A stretch of 63,319 nucleotides of DNA. It comes from Cytophagaceae bacterium (lineage in GTDB: Bacteria; Bacteroidota; Bacteroidia; Cytophagales; Spirosomataceae). Position 1 is the first letter of the stretch. Each line of letters starts with the position of its first letter. The stretch lies in contig JAIYBU010000239.1 of NCBI GenBank assembly GCA_027488335.1, positions 1 through 63,319 of the forward strand. Reading direction: 5' to 3'. The notes beneath the pieces are model-generated. The model saw only the letters and a program-made list of their open reading frames with translations, was not told the DNA's origin and searched no databases. Position numbers and translations under genes: made by a program. This document shows, piece by piece, positions 14,913 through 23,519 of the stretch.

Positions 14913-16568
14913 ATGAGTAATTCTCTTTTTCGTAGAAAAGATGTAACACAAGCCATTAAAGAAACCGAGGAGCGTGAAGATGGAAATTCATTGGCTAAGG
15001 TATTAGGAGTCAGAGATTTAACCTTACTTGGTATTGCTGCCATTATTGGTGCGGGTATCTTTAGTACAATTGGCTTAGCAAGTTTCAATGGTGGTCCTGC
15101 GGTTTCGCTTCTCTTTGTGTTTGTGGCTATCGCATGTGTTTTCACGGCTCTTAGCTACGCTCAATTTGCGTCAATGGTTCCTGTGAGCGGTAGTGCCTAC
15201 ACCTATGCGTATGTATCTTTTGGCGAAATGCTGGCTTGGATTATCGGCTGGGCATTAATTCTCGAATATGCCGTATCGAATATGGTAGTGGCTATTTCAT
15301 GGTCAAGCTATTTTACTTCGATGCTCGAAGGATTTGGCATTCACTTTCCGACTTGGCTGTCCGTAGATTACACAACTGCTAAAGAAGCTTTTGAAAGCGT
15401 TCAGGCAGGCGGAACAGAAATCAACGATGGCACAAAACGTTTGGCACAAGCTTTTCAAGAAGCTCCAAGTTTGGGTTTTCTGAAAGTTATTTTTAATCTT
15501 CCTGCAGGAATGATTACGGTGTTAATTACGACCCTTTGTTATATCGGAATCAAAGAATCACGGAATGCGAGTAATTTTTTAGTTGGTCTAAAGCTCTTAG
15601 TCATACTTTTGGTAATTGTCGCAGGCATTTTTTATGTAAAACCTGCCAATTGGTCGCCTTTTGCACCGAATGGAGTGGAAGGTGTTTTGAGTGGTGTTGC
15701 GGCGGTTTTCTTTGCATTTATTGGTTTCGACTCGATTTCGACAACGGCTGAAGAAGCCAAAAATCCTCAACGAGATTTACCAAGAGCGATGATTTTATGC
15801 TTGATAATCTGTACAGTTCTATATGTGTTGATTTCGTTGGTGCTTACAGGAATGGTAAATTATACCGAGTTGAACGTGGCCGACCCATTGGCGTATGTAT
15901 TTACAAATGTAGGTTTTGATGCTGTAGCAGGAGTCATTTCGGTGAGTGCCGTTGTAGCCATCACGAGTGCCTTGTTGGCTTATCAAATCGGTCAACCACG
16001 TATCTGGATGACCATGAGCCGTGACGGACTCTTGGGCAAAAAATTTGGCGAGATTCACCCGAAATTCAAAACGCCAGGTTTTGCAACCATCATAACGGGT
16101 ATCTTGGTGGCCGTTCCTTCGTTGTTTTTCAAGATGAGTTTCTTTGTTGACCTTACAAGTGTAGGAACATTTTTCGCTTTTATTTTGGTCTGTGCGGGCG
16201 TTTTATACCTCGATACAAAAGGGATGAGCAAAAATGCTAAATTTAAAATTCCGTACATCAATGCTAAATATTTGTGCGGAATCTTGATGGTTGGGGCATT
16301 ATATTTTACGTATTCACAAGGAAACGTTATGCAGCATTTAGAAGAAAAACCATTGCTTTTTGTTTTTTGGGCTGTTTGGTTGGCATTGTCGGTGATGAGT
16401 TTTAAATACAACTTCTCGCTCCTACCCATCTTCGGAATTTTAACAAATCTCTATCTAATGACCGAACTCGGCTGGACAAACTGGCGAATGTTTATCATCT
16501 GGATGGTCATCGGCTTAATAATTTATTTTGCCTACGGCTATAAAAATAGCAAACTGGCGAAGAAATAA
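14913..16568 (+). CDS. APC superfamily amino-acid permease (YfnA/CAT-like)
   Basis: A 551-aa inner-membrane transporter with about 12-14 hydrophobic spans. The N-terminal signature LTLLGIAAIIGAGIFSTIGLAS is the glycine-rich first helix of APC transporters, and FFAFIGFDSISTTAEEAKNPQRDLPRAMI is the conserved segment of the cationic amino-acid/YfnA group. An approximately 50-residue hydrophilic insert (AKEAFESVQAGGTEINDGTKRL) lies after the third or fourth span. A second APC permease follows after 43 nt, probably in the same transcript. The substrate is likely an amino acid; the exact one cannot be told. It diverges from deoC across 222 nt carrying the GntR-type operator. Confidence 0.92.
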   Translation: MSNSLFRRKDVTQAIKETEEREDGNSLAKVLGVRDLTLLGIAAIIGAGIFSTIGLASFNGGPAVSLLFVFVAIACVFTALSYAQFASMVPVSGSAYTYAYVSFGEMLAWIIGWALILEYAVSNMVVAISWSSYFTSMLEGFGIHFPTWLSVDYTTAKEAFESVQAGGTEINDGTKRLAQAFQEAPSLGFLKVIFNLPAGMITVLITTLCYIGIKESRNASNFLVGLKLLVILLVIVAGIFYVKPANWSPFAPNGVEGVLSGVAAVFFAFIGFDSISTTAEEAKNPQRDLPRAMILCLIICTVLYVLISLVLTGMVNYTELNVADPLAYVFTNVGFDAVAGVISVSAVVAITSALLAYQIGQPRIWMTMSRDGLLGKKFGEIHPKFKTPGFATIITGILVAVPSLFFKMSFFVDLTSVGTFFAFILVCAGVLYLDTKGMSKNAKFKIPYINAKYLCGILMVGALYFTYSQGNVMQHLEEKPLLFVFWAVWLALSVMSFKYNFSLLPIFGILTNLYLMTELGWTNWRMFIIWMVIGLIIYFAYGYKNSKLAKK

Positions 16569-16611
16569 ACATTATTTATTTCCATTAACAAACCCTAACC
16601 TTCTTACTATT

Positions 16612-18057
16612 TTGGCAAATTTTAAAAAAGAAATCAAGCTCTACGATGCCGTGATGCTCGTATCGGGTTCGATGATTGGCTCTGGAATTTTTATTGTCAG
16701 TGCTGATGTGGCTCGTCAAGTGGGCTCAACTGGCTGGTTACTCGCATCTTGGCTTTTGGCAGGTGTACTGACCATGCTCGGTGCATTGTGCTACGGTGAA
16801 CTCACTGCTATGTTTCCACAAGCAGGCGGACAATACGTTTTTCTACAAAAAGCCTACGGGAAACTTACGGGTTTTCTTTACGGCTGGTCGTTTTTTGCTG
16901 TTATTCAAACGGGTACAATTGCAGCCGTTGCGGTGGCTTTTGCTAAATATTCGGGAGTGCTTTTTCCTGAAATTATCAGCGATAAACATGAAATCTTTGC
17001 TTTTGGAGATAGTTCTTTTAAACTTACTTCGCAGCGTTTATTGGCTATTTTGAGTATCGTTGTGTTGACTTATGCCAATACTCGTGGCGTGAAAGAAGGT
17101 AAAATTATTCAAAACATTTTCAGTACAACCAAGCTCGGTGCTATTGCGATGCTCATTATTTTGGGCTTTATTTTGGGGGCAAATGGTGATGTGATTGCTC
17201 AAAACTTTTCAAATATTTTTGATGCTTCAAGTACTGCCAAAGTTGACGGCGAATGGATTGTAACTGGCATCACAGGCTTCGGAATTATCTTGGCTATTGG
17301 TGTAACACAAGTGGGTACTTTGTTTTCGAGCGATGCTTGGAATGGACTTACCTTTGCAGGTGATGAGGTAGTGAATGCTGAAAAAACGATTCCAAGAGGT
17401 TTGATGATTGGTACAATTCTGGTTACCTCTTTGTACCTATTGATGAACTTGGCGTATCTCTGCATTTTGCCTCTGAAAGGCGACCCAAATGGTGCAGACG
17501 TAATGAGCCGAGGCATCCAATTCGCTTCAGAAGATAGAGTTGCAGCAGCAGCCGCACAAATAATTGGCGGACAAGGATTTTCGGTAATCGTAGCCATTTT
17601 GATTATGGTTTCAACATTTGGTTGTAATAATGGTTTGATTTTATCGGGTTCGAGGGTGTATTACACAATGGCGAAAGATGGTTTATTTTTTAAGAATTTT
17701 GGTAAACTAAGCGAAGCGGGTGTGCCTAAAAATGCTCTATGGTGGCAATGTTTTTGGGCATCTTTCCTCTGTCTAACAGGAAAATATGGCGATTTACTTG
17801 ATTATCTGATGGGTGTTGTAATTTTATTCTACGCTCTTACGATTTACGGAATCTTTATTTTACGCCGAAAAATGCCAGATGCCGAGCGTCCAATCAAAGC
17901 ACCAGGTTATCCAATTTTGCCGATACTTTATGTGATTGTAGCCTCAATTATCGTATTAATTTTAGTCAAAGAAAAACCACAATTTACATACCCTGGTCTT
18001 GGAATTGTGGCTCTCGGAATTCCTGTTTTTTACTGGTTTAATAGTAAGAAAGAATAG
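16612..18057 (+). CDS. APC superfamily amino-acid permease (LAT/YkbA-like)
   Basis: A 481-aa membrane transporter with about 12 spans. The first helix reads LYDAVMLVSGSMIGSGIFIVSADVARQVG, characteristic of the LAT-type (glutamate/serine/threonine exchanger) branch of APC, distinct from the preceding permease. A further signature is FAGDEVVNAEKTIPRGLMIG. The start is placed at the TTG at 16612 (ANFKKEIKLYDAV after the initiator). The frame is open back into the upstream gene, but only with another TTG at 16528 and non-matching residues. No ATG occurs before the first helix. Confidence 0.9.
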   Translation: MANFKKEIKLYDAVMLVSGSMIGSGIFIVSADVARQVGSTGWLLASWLLAGVLTMLGALCYGELTAMFPQAGGQYVFLQKAYGKLTGFLYGWSFFAVIQTGTIAAVAVAFAKYSGVLFPEIISDKHEIFAFGDSSFKLTSQRLLAILSIVVLTYANTRGVKEGKIIQNIFSTTKLGAIAMLIILGFILGANGDVIAQNFSNIFDASSTAKVDGEWIVTGITGFGIILAIGVTQVGTLFSSDAWNGLTFAGDEVVNAEKTIPRGLMIGTILVTSLYLLMNLAYLCILPLKGDPNGADVMSRGIQFASEDRVAAAAAQIIGGQGFSVIVAILIMVSTFGCNNGLILSGSRVYYTMAKDGLFFKNFGKLSEAGVPKNALWWQCFWASFLCLTGKYGDLLDYLMGVVILFYALTIYGIFILRRKMPDAERPIKAPGYPILPILYVIVASIIVLILVKEKPQFTYPGLGIVALGIPVFYWFNSKKE

Positions 18058-18076
18058 ATTTTATAGATGAATCTCC

Positions 18077-18150
18077 CCACGGAGACACAGATTAAACAAA
18101 TTTTCACGGAATAAACTCTGTGTTAATCTATGTAATCCGTGCCTCCGTGG
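18077..18150. repeat. Nested inverted repeat between permease and exonuclease genes
   Basis: CCACGGAG (18077-18084) pairs with CTCCGTGG (18143-18150); inside it ACACAGATTA (18085-18094) pairs with TAATCTATGT (18124-18133) with one mismatch; and CACGGA (18105-18110) can alternatively pair with TCCGTG. The whole element fills most of the 115-nt gap. It resembles dispersed intergenic palindromes rather than a T-tailed terminator. Confidence 0.65.
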
Positions 18151-18172
18151 TAAAATAAACAGAGAACCAGCA

Positions 18173-18763
18173 ATGAGAAAAATCCTCTTTTTCGATACCG
18201 AAACTACTGGATTACCACAACTTTATAATGCACCAATCACACAGGTTAGCAACTGGCCACGTTTGGTGCAATTGGCTTTTCTCGAATACTACGAAGATGG
18301 CTCACTTGCAGCCAAACACAATTACATTATCAAGCCCGAAGGCTTCACTATTCCACGAGATGCTACGCTCATTCATCGAATAACCAACGAACAGGCCCAA
18401 ACCGAAGGAAAAGATTTAACTCAAATACTGGATATTTTTGCCGATGCCATCAACGAATCAGTGATTCTGATTGCCCATAACTTTGATTTTGATAGAAATA
18501 TCATTGGAGCTGAGTTTGTCAGAAAAGAGTTTGATACAAAACCGTTATTGACCAAACGAAGTTTTTGCACAATGAAAAACAAAGATGTAGTAAATTTTTG
18601 TCGAATACCCAACAAAACTGGCTATAAATGGCCAAAATTAGAAGAATTGCACTATAAATTATTCAACCAAAAATTTATCGATGCCCACGATGCCAGCATT
18701 GATATTGAAGCTACTGCCAAATGCTTTTGGGAATTATTGAGGCGTGGGGTAGTTAGGGCATAG
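18173..18763 (+). CDS. DnaQ-like 3'-5' exonuclease (DEDDh)
   Basis: A 196-aa cytoplasmic nuclease of the DnaQ/RNase T superfamily. ExoI is FDTETTG (Asp8, Glu10), ExoII is LIAHNFDFDRNIIGAEF, and ExoIII is HDASIDIEATAKCF, where His precedes Asp by four residues; all DEDDh catalytic positions are present. It is about the size of a stand-alone proofreading-type exonuclease domain, with no polymerase or GIY-YIG fusion. It could be an epsilon-like subunit or a DNA-repair or oligonucleotide exonuclease. It is separated from its neighbours by a nested palindrome upstream and a 218-nt gap downstream. Confidence 0.87.
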   Translation: MRKILFFDTETTGLPQLYNAPITQVSNWPRLVQLAFLEYYEDGSLAAKHNYIIKPEGFTIPRDATLIHRITNEQAQTEGKDLTQILDIFADAINESVILIAHNFDFDRNIIGAEFVRKEFDTKPLLTKRSFCTMKNKDVVNFCRIPNKTGYKWPKLEELHYKLFNQKFIDAHDASIDIEATAKCFWELLRRGVVRA

Positions 18764-18789
18764 TTTTGAAAATTCTTCCACAAATATTT

Positions 18790-18817
18790 TTTGTTAAAAA
18801 ACTAATCTCTACTTTTG
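18790..18817 (+). promoter_or_regulatory. Putative promoter of the MATE gene
   Basis: TTTG (18790-18793) and TACTTTTG (18810-18817) are spaced 16 nt, slightly short of the usual 17-20. The -7 box matches TAnnTTTG exactly. It would leave a leader of about 160 nt before the ATG at 18982. Confidence 0.4.
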
Positions 18818-18981
18818 TAAAGTAAAATCTACAAAAGCCCATGTTTTTTATTGCTGAGTTTGTTTAGTACAAACCATTTATCTTCTTACTTCCTCTTTTA
18901 CAAGAGATTGTTTCCATAATTCTCACAATTTCTGTTTTATTTCATTTTTTAATCTGAGCATTTCAGACTAATGTTTTTTTC

Positions 18982-20358
18982 ATGCGAAAAATTATACAAT
19001 TATTCATGCAAGCCATTCGTGGCGAAGAACAAAGCTATACTGATATTAGTATCAATCGTGCAATATTTTTGCTCTCAGTTCCGATGATTTTGGAAATGAT
19101 TGGCGAGTCGCTTTTTGCGGTTGTCGATGCGTTTTTTGTGGCTCGCTATGTAGGTACAGAGGGCGTAGCGACAGTTGGCCTGACCGAATCTGTATTAACG
19201 CTTATTTATTCGGTAGCCATTGGTTTAAGTGCAGCCGCTACGGCAATCGTGGCTCGGCGTGTAGGCGAAGGCAACAAAACCGAAGGCGGATTGGCAGTGG
19301 CACAAGTTATCCTAATTTCATTGATTTTAGGTGTTTCTGTCGGAATATTAGGCTTTATTTTTGCCGAAGATATTCTCCGATTAATGGGTGGAAGCGAACA
19401 CCTGATTGAAAGAGGTTCGAGTTTTACACGCATCATTTTTGCGAGTAGTCCGTCGATTGTATTGCTTTATACACTTAGTGGTGCATTGCGTGGTGCGGGC
19501 GATGCCTCAACGGCCATGCGTTCGATTTTATTGGCCAATTTCATTAATATCGCCATGGATTATATCCTTATCCCTGTGATGGGTTTTGGTGTTGAAGGAG
19601 CAGCTATTGCCACAAGCATAGGCCGTACGATTGGCGTATTGTATCAACTTTATGCGTTGTTTGGTGGCAACAGAAACATACAAATTCTGAAAATTCAGTT
19701 TATTCCCGACAAAGAAGTCATTAAAAACTTGCTGAGTGTAGCAGCGGGCGGAACAGGACAATTTTTGATTCAATCGGCCAGTTGGATTTTCTTGACTCGT
19801 ATTCTTTCGACCTTTGGAAGTGAAGTTGTGGCAGGATATACGATTGCGATTCGTATCATTATTTTCACGATTTTACCTTCGTGGGGAATGTCGAATGCTG
19901 CGGCAACATTGGTTGGGCAAAATCTCGGTGCAGGAAAACCCGAACGTGCCGAAACTTCGGTTTGGCGAACGGCTTTCTACAATATGCTTTTTCTGCTTTT
20001 GGTCGGAATCATTTTTGCATTTTTTGCCAAAAATTTCGTTGGAATTTTCACCGATGAAATAAAGGTTATCGAAATTAGTGTTTTATGCCTCCAAATTATC
20101 TGTCTCGGTTATATTTTCTTTGGCTATGGAATGGTCATTGGGCAATCGCTCAACGGTGCGGGAGATACGCTTTCACCAACGATAATGAACTTTGTTTGTT
20201 TTTGGTTAATCGAAATACCGCTGGCCTATTTCTTGGCAAAAAACCTTGATTGGGGACCAAATGGTGTATTTTGGTCGATTGCCATTAGCGAATCAATACT
20301 GGCTATTGTGGCAATTTTTGTGTTTCGCAGGGGACGTTGGAAAACTACAACCGTTTAA
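18982..20358 (+). CDS. MATE family efflux transporter
   Basis: A 458-aa inner-membrane protein with twelve predicted spans in two homologous halves, the fold of Na+ or H+-coupled multidrug and toxin extruders. Recognisable segments are LLSVPMILEMIGESLFAVVDAFFVARYVGTEGVATVGLTES at the start of the first half, SGALRGAGDASTAM, and GQNLGAGKPERAETSVWRTAF in the second half. The N-terminal 25 residues are hydrophilic. A perfect hairpin terminator at 20369-20401 follows, so it is likely monocistronic. Exported substrate unknown. Confidence 0.93.
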   Translation: MRKIIQLFMQAIRGEEQSYTDISINRAIFLLSVPMILEMIGESLFAVVDAFFVARYVGTEGVATVGLTESVLTLIYSVAIGLSAAATAIVARRVGEGNKTEGGLAVAQVILISLILGVSVGILGFIFAEDILRLMGGSEHLIERGSSFTRIIFASSPSIVLLYTLSGALRGAGDASTAMRSILLANFINIAMDYILIPVMGFGVEGAAIATSIGRTIGVLYQLYALFGGNRNIQILKIQFIPDKEVIKNLLSVAAGGTGQFLIQSASWIFLTRILSTFGSEVVAGYTIAIRIIIFTILPSWGMSNAAATLVGQNLGAGKPERAETSVWRTAFYNMLFLLLVGIIFAFFAKNFVGIFTDEIKVIEISVLCLQIICLGYIFFGYGMVIGQSLNGAGDTLSPTIMNFVCFWLIEIPLAYFLAKNLDWGPNGVFWSIAISESILAIVAIFVFRRGRWKTTTV

Positions 20359-20368
20359 ATTTTTAACT

Positions 20369-20401
20369 AAACCTATAAGGTTTGCAAAACCTTATAGGTT
20401 T
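20369..20401. terminator. Hairpin terminator after the MATE gene
   Basis: AAACCTATAAGGTTT (20369-20383) and AAACCTTATAGGTTT (20387-20401) form fifteen perfect pairs with a 3-nt loop, flanked by A and T residues. Nearly the same sequence forms the hairpin at 8688-8721. Confidence 0.7.
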
Positions 20402-20452
20402 TAGCTGTATTTTAGCGAACTTTGCAGCATTAACATTTCTTGATTTACTGAA

Positions 20453-22267
20453 TTGAAAAATTACTTTCGATTACTTTCGTATGCCAAGCCACTGGGTGGT
20501 TTTATGGTGCCATTCGTCATTACTTCTATATTGGCAAGTTTATTTGGTGTACTCAATTTTACACTTTTGATGCCTCTTTTAGATGTTTTATTCGATAAAA
20601 TTGCCTTTGAAGCCGTAGAAAAACCCACTTCCTTTTTTGACCTCAAAAACCAGTTTAACTACTATTTTGGTTTATTCTTGACTCAATACGGCAAATTCGG
20701 AGCATTGCAGTTTGTCTGTGGAGTGATTGCGGTTTCAGTTTTACTGGCCAATATCTTTAAATATGTTAGTATCCGACTTTTAGAAAAATTCAAAGCCAAT
20801 ATGGTATCGAATCTCCGTCAAGCGGTTTTCGATAACTCTATTAATCTTCACCTCGGATTTTTCAGCAACGAACGCAAAGGAAATCTTATTTCTCGCATCG
20901 TAACCGATGTGCAAGAGGTTGAAAACTCTATTGCCAATACGTTTTCGGCTGCCACCAAAGAAGTTTTTCTGTTTATATTTTACATTGCTTCGTTGTTTTA
21001 TATTTCTTGGAATCTGACATTTTTTGCTTTGTTGGTGATTCCTGTATCGGGAATTTTTATTTCTACGCTTGTGAAGCGTATGCGACGTGATGCAGGAGAA
21101 GGCCAACAACGCCTCAGTAATCTGATTAGTCTTATGGACGAAGCTTTTGGCGGAATGCGTGTTGTAAAAGGTTTTGTGGCAGAAAAATTTATTACAGAAA
21201 AATTTCGTACCGAAAATCAAGGTTACAAAAATGCCATTTTTGGGTTGGCTTCACGCCGAGAGATGTCTTCACCATTTTCCGAAATCATGGGCGTTTTTGT
21301 GGTTATCGGTATTTTACTTTACGGTGGTTCGTTGATTTTTGATGGAAAATCTGAATTGACCGCTTCTGAGTTTATCAGCTATATCGTCATTTTTTCGCAA
21401 GTGATGCGACCAGCCAAAGATATTTCAAATGCGTTTAGTTCAGCACAAAGAGGTTTGGCCTCGGGCGAAAGGATTCTCGAATTAATTGATAATCAACCAC
21501 TTATAAAAGATAAATCTAATGCCATTCCAATCAAAGCTTTCGAACACAGCATCGAAGCAAAAAATGTCGGGTTCTCTTATGAGGGCGATATTGAGGTTTT
21601 GAAAAACATCAACTTTACGCTCCAAAAAGGAAAGACTATTGCCTTGGTTGGCTCATCGGGTGGTGGAAAGTCAACGATTGCCGACTTGATTCCGAGGTTC
21701 TACGACCCTACGGTTGGACAAATCACGATTGATAGCATTGATATAAAAGATGTTTCTCAACATTCGCTTCGCAAGCTTATGGGCATCGTTACGCAGGAAG
21801 CTGTGTTATTCAATGATACGATTTTTAATAATATTGCTTTTGGCGAAAACATCAGTTTGGAAGAAGTGATGGCCGCCGCCAAAATTGCGAATGCACATGA
21901 TTTTATCATGCAACAAGCATCTGATTATCAGACAGTTATTGGCGATAGAGGTACAAAACTTTCGGGTGGACAACGCCAACGCCTGTCAATTGCGAGAGCT
22001 ATTTTGCAAAATCCACCAATTTTGATTCTCGACGAAGCTACTTCAGCACTTGATACAGAATCCGAAAAATTGGTACAAGAAGCTCTTACAAATTTGATGA
22101 AAAACCGCACAACGCTCGTGATTGCCCACCGCCTAAGTACGATTCAGAGTGCCGACCAAATTTTGGTTATCCATCAAGGACAAATCATTGAGCGTGGCAC
22201 GCACGACGAACTTTTGAAAATAGAAGATGGTTTCTACAAAAAACTAAGTTCGATGCAGACGTTGTAA
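20453..22267 (+). CDS. ABC exporter, fused permease and ATPase (MsbA-like)
   Basis: A 604-aa half-transporter that would act as a homodimer in the inner membrane. Six spans lie in residues about 15-325, followed by the ATPase: Walker A GSSGGGKST, signature LSGGQRQRLSIARA, Walker B ILILDEATSALD and H-loop IAHRLSTI. Size and domain order match MsbA-like lipid A or multidrug exporters; which of these it exports is not shown by sequence. Translation appears to begin with TTG at 20453 (KNYFRLLSYAKPLGG follows), as there is no ATG before the first span. recX follows after 28 nt. Confidence 0.92.
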   Translation: MKNYFRLLSYAKPLGGFMVPFVITSILASLFGVLNFTLLMPLLDVLFDKIAFEAVEKPTSFFDLKNQFNYYFGLFLTQYGKFGALQFVCGVIAVSVLLANIFKYVSIRLLEKFKANMVSNLRQAVFDNSINLHLGFFSNERKGNLISRIVTDVQEVENSIANTFSAATKEVFLFIFYIASLFYISWNLTFFALLVIPVSGIFISTLVKRMRRDAGEGQQRLSNLISLMDEAFGGMRVVKGFVAEKFITEKFRTENQGYKNAIFGLASRREMSSPFSEIMGVFVVIGILLYGGSLIFDGKSELTASEFISYIVIFSQVMRPAKDISNAFSSAQRGLASGERILELIDNQPLIKDKSNAIPIKAFEHSIEAKNVGFSYEGDIEVLKNINFTLQKGKTIALVGSSGGGKSTIADLIPRFYDPTVGQITIDSIDIKDVSQHSLRKLMGIVTQEAVLFNDTIFNNIAFGENISLEEVMAAAKIANAHDFIMQQASDYQTVIGDRGTKLSGGQRQRLSIARAILQNPPILILDEATSALDTESEKLVQEALTNLMKNRTTLVIAHRLSTIQSADQILVIHQGQIIERGTHDELLKIEDGFYKKLSSMQTL

Positions 22268-22295
22268 CTGGTATCATATTTACCCAATAACAAAC

Positions 22296-22763
22296 TTGAT
22301 AACTCGCCGAGACATACTTGTAAAAGCTGCTAACTTCTGTGCCTACCAAGAGCGTACGCACGCAGAAGTGCGTGAACGTTTGCAAAAATGGGAGGTTTGG
22401 GGCGATGAAGCCGAAGAAATAATTACCTATCTGATTGAAGATAATTTTTTGAATGAAGAGCGTTTTGCCAAGATTTTTGCAGGAAGCAAATTCAGGGTAA
22501 AACAATGGGGAAGGCAAAAAATTAAGTACGAGTTGAAAGCTCGAAAACTCTCAGAATATTGCATAAAAGTAGGCATGGCCGAAATTGACGATGACGATTA
22601 TATCAAAACTTTACAGGAAATTCTCGAAAAGAAAAAATACGAGCTTCGCACTGAAAAACAGCCTTTGGTGCTGAAACAAAAACTCGCCAGATATGCACTT
22701 AGCAAAGGTTTTGAAGCTGATTTGGTTTGGGAAATGATTGGGAAGATTATACCAAAAAAATAG
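22296..22763 (+). CDS. recX: RecX family regulatory protein
   Basis: RecX binds RecA filaments and restrains recombinase activity. The 155-aa product has the three-helix repeats of the family: AANFCAYQERTHAEVRERLQKW, YLIEDNFLNEERFAKIFAGSKFRVKQWGRQKIKYELKARK, and a C-terminal repeat KLARYALSKGFEADLVWEMI. Length is typical. The chosen start is TTG at 22296; no ATG precedes the conserved region. It follows the ABC exporter by 28 nt, and recA is not in the window. Confidence 0.9.
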   Translation: MITRRDILVKAANFCAYQERTHAEVRERLQKWEVWGDEAEEIITYLIEDNFLNEERFAKIFAGSKFRVKQWGRQKIKYELKARKLSEYCIKVGMAEIDDDDYIKTLQEILEKKKYELRTEKQPLVLKQKLARYALSKGFEADLVWEMIGKIIPKK

Positions 22764-22786
22764 CCCATTGCCAAAACAATGAGCTA
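22761..22786. terminator. Hairpin between convergent recX and lipocalin-like genes
   Basis: TAGC-C-CATTG pairs with CAATG-A-GCTA, nine pairs with one mismatch, starting at the recX stop and followed by a mixed T-rich stretch. A plausible shared terminator of moderate strength. Confidence 0.45.
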
Positions 22787-22812
22787 TCAGTTTTATCTTA
22801 GCCTACGGACTA

Positions 22813-23286
22813 TTATTGTTTTGTAAGTACAATTCGAGTAGTCGTTGTTACATTCGCATCAACCGCTGATGAAGTCCATGACATTTGGTTTCCATTAAAC
22901 GAAACATCTGTCACTGTTTTGCTTCCATCTGTATCAGTAATCGTTAATTTCCCTCCGCTTACTTCATACTTAGCAGTTCCACTTGTACCGAGATAATCTT
23001 TAACATCACTTTTACAAGCTGTTGGTACAGAACCTGATAATTCGCCACTATTTTTAAATGTAAAGGCAATATCCTTAAAACAAGGTAAAACCAATATTAT
23101 CTGAGAAAAAAAATCTTGTTCGGCTTTTGTACCTTCTTTTACGAATAGATTAGTAATTTTCCACGTACCTACAATTTGGGCGGTAGGCGTATCATCACCT
23201 GCTTTCGAGCAGTTCATCACAGTCATTGACAAAGATGATAAAATAAGCATTATAAGTAGTTTTCTAAGACTTAACGAAATTCTCAT
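22813..23286 (-). CDS. Lipocalin-like lipoprotein
   Basis: A 157-aa lipoprotein: signal MRISLSLRKLLIMLILSSLSMTVMNC with Cys26 at the lipobox. The mature part begins with QIVGTWKITNLFV, the GTW motif of the lipocalin-like families common in Bacteroidota (PF13648-like), and continues with strands such as DIAFTFKNSGELSGS, GTAKYEVSGGKLTITDTDG and VSFNGNQMSWTSSAVD. Probably sits on the periplasmic or outer-membrane surface and binds a small hydrophobic ligand, which is unknown. Convergent with recX. Confidence 0.75.
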   Translation of the reverse strand: MRISLSLRKLLIMLILSSLSMTVMNCSKAGDDTPTAQIVGTWKITNLFVKEGTKAEQDFFSQIILVLPCFKDIAFTFKNSGELSGSVPTACKSDVKDYLGTSGTAKYEVSGGKLTITDTDGSKTVTDVSFNGNQMSWTSSAVDANVTTTTRIVLTKQ

Positions 23287-23483
23287 AATTTTGGAATTTG
23301 ATTTTTGAAAGACTGAATGTACAACAGAATGTTTTATTAGAACGAACTAATCAAAACAAAATTGAATACTTATTTACTTAATGGCAAAATTTATTCCTGT
23401 TTCGGTGTTTTTTTCTTCCGCTTCGTTCAATATTTCTTGATGCTTCTATAAATTCGTCACACCTTTGGGTATTATTTCAAGAA

Positions 23484-23502
23484 TGACATTTTTCGTATGT
23501 CA
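23484..23502 (+). promoter_or_regulatory. Inverted repeat TGACAT-N7-ATGTCA before the efflux operon
   Basis: A perfect 6-bp inverted repeat with 7-nt spacer ends 17 nt before the ATG of the adaptor gene. It could be an operator or an RNA hairpin; the operon's own LytTR regulator is one candidate binder, although LytTR proteins usually bind direct repeats. Confidence 0.3.
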
Positions 23503-23519
23503 GAAAGCATTTTTATCAC

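Noticed and set aside
20780-21220. 146-residue open frame antisense to the ABC exporter gene
   Set aside because: Inside the well-supported exporter gene; no start context or similarity.
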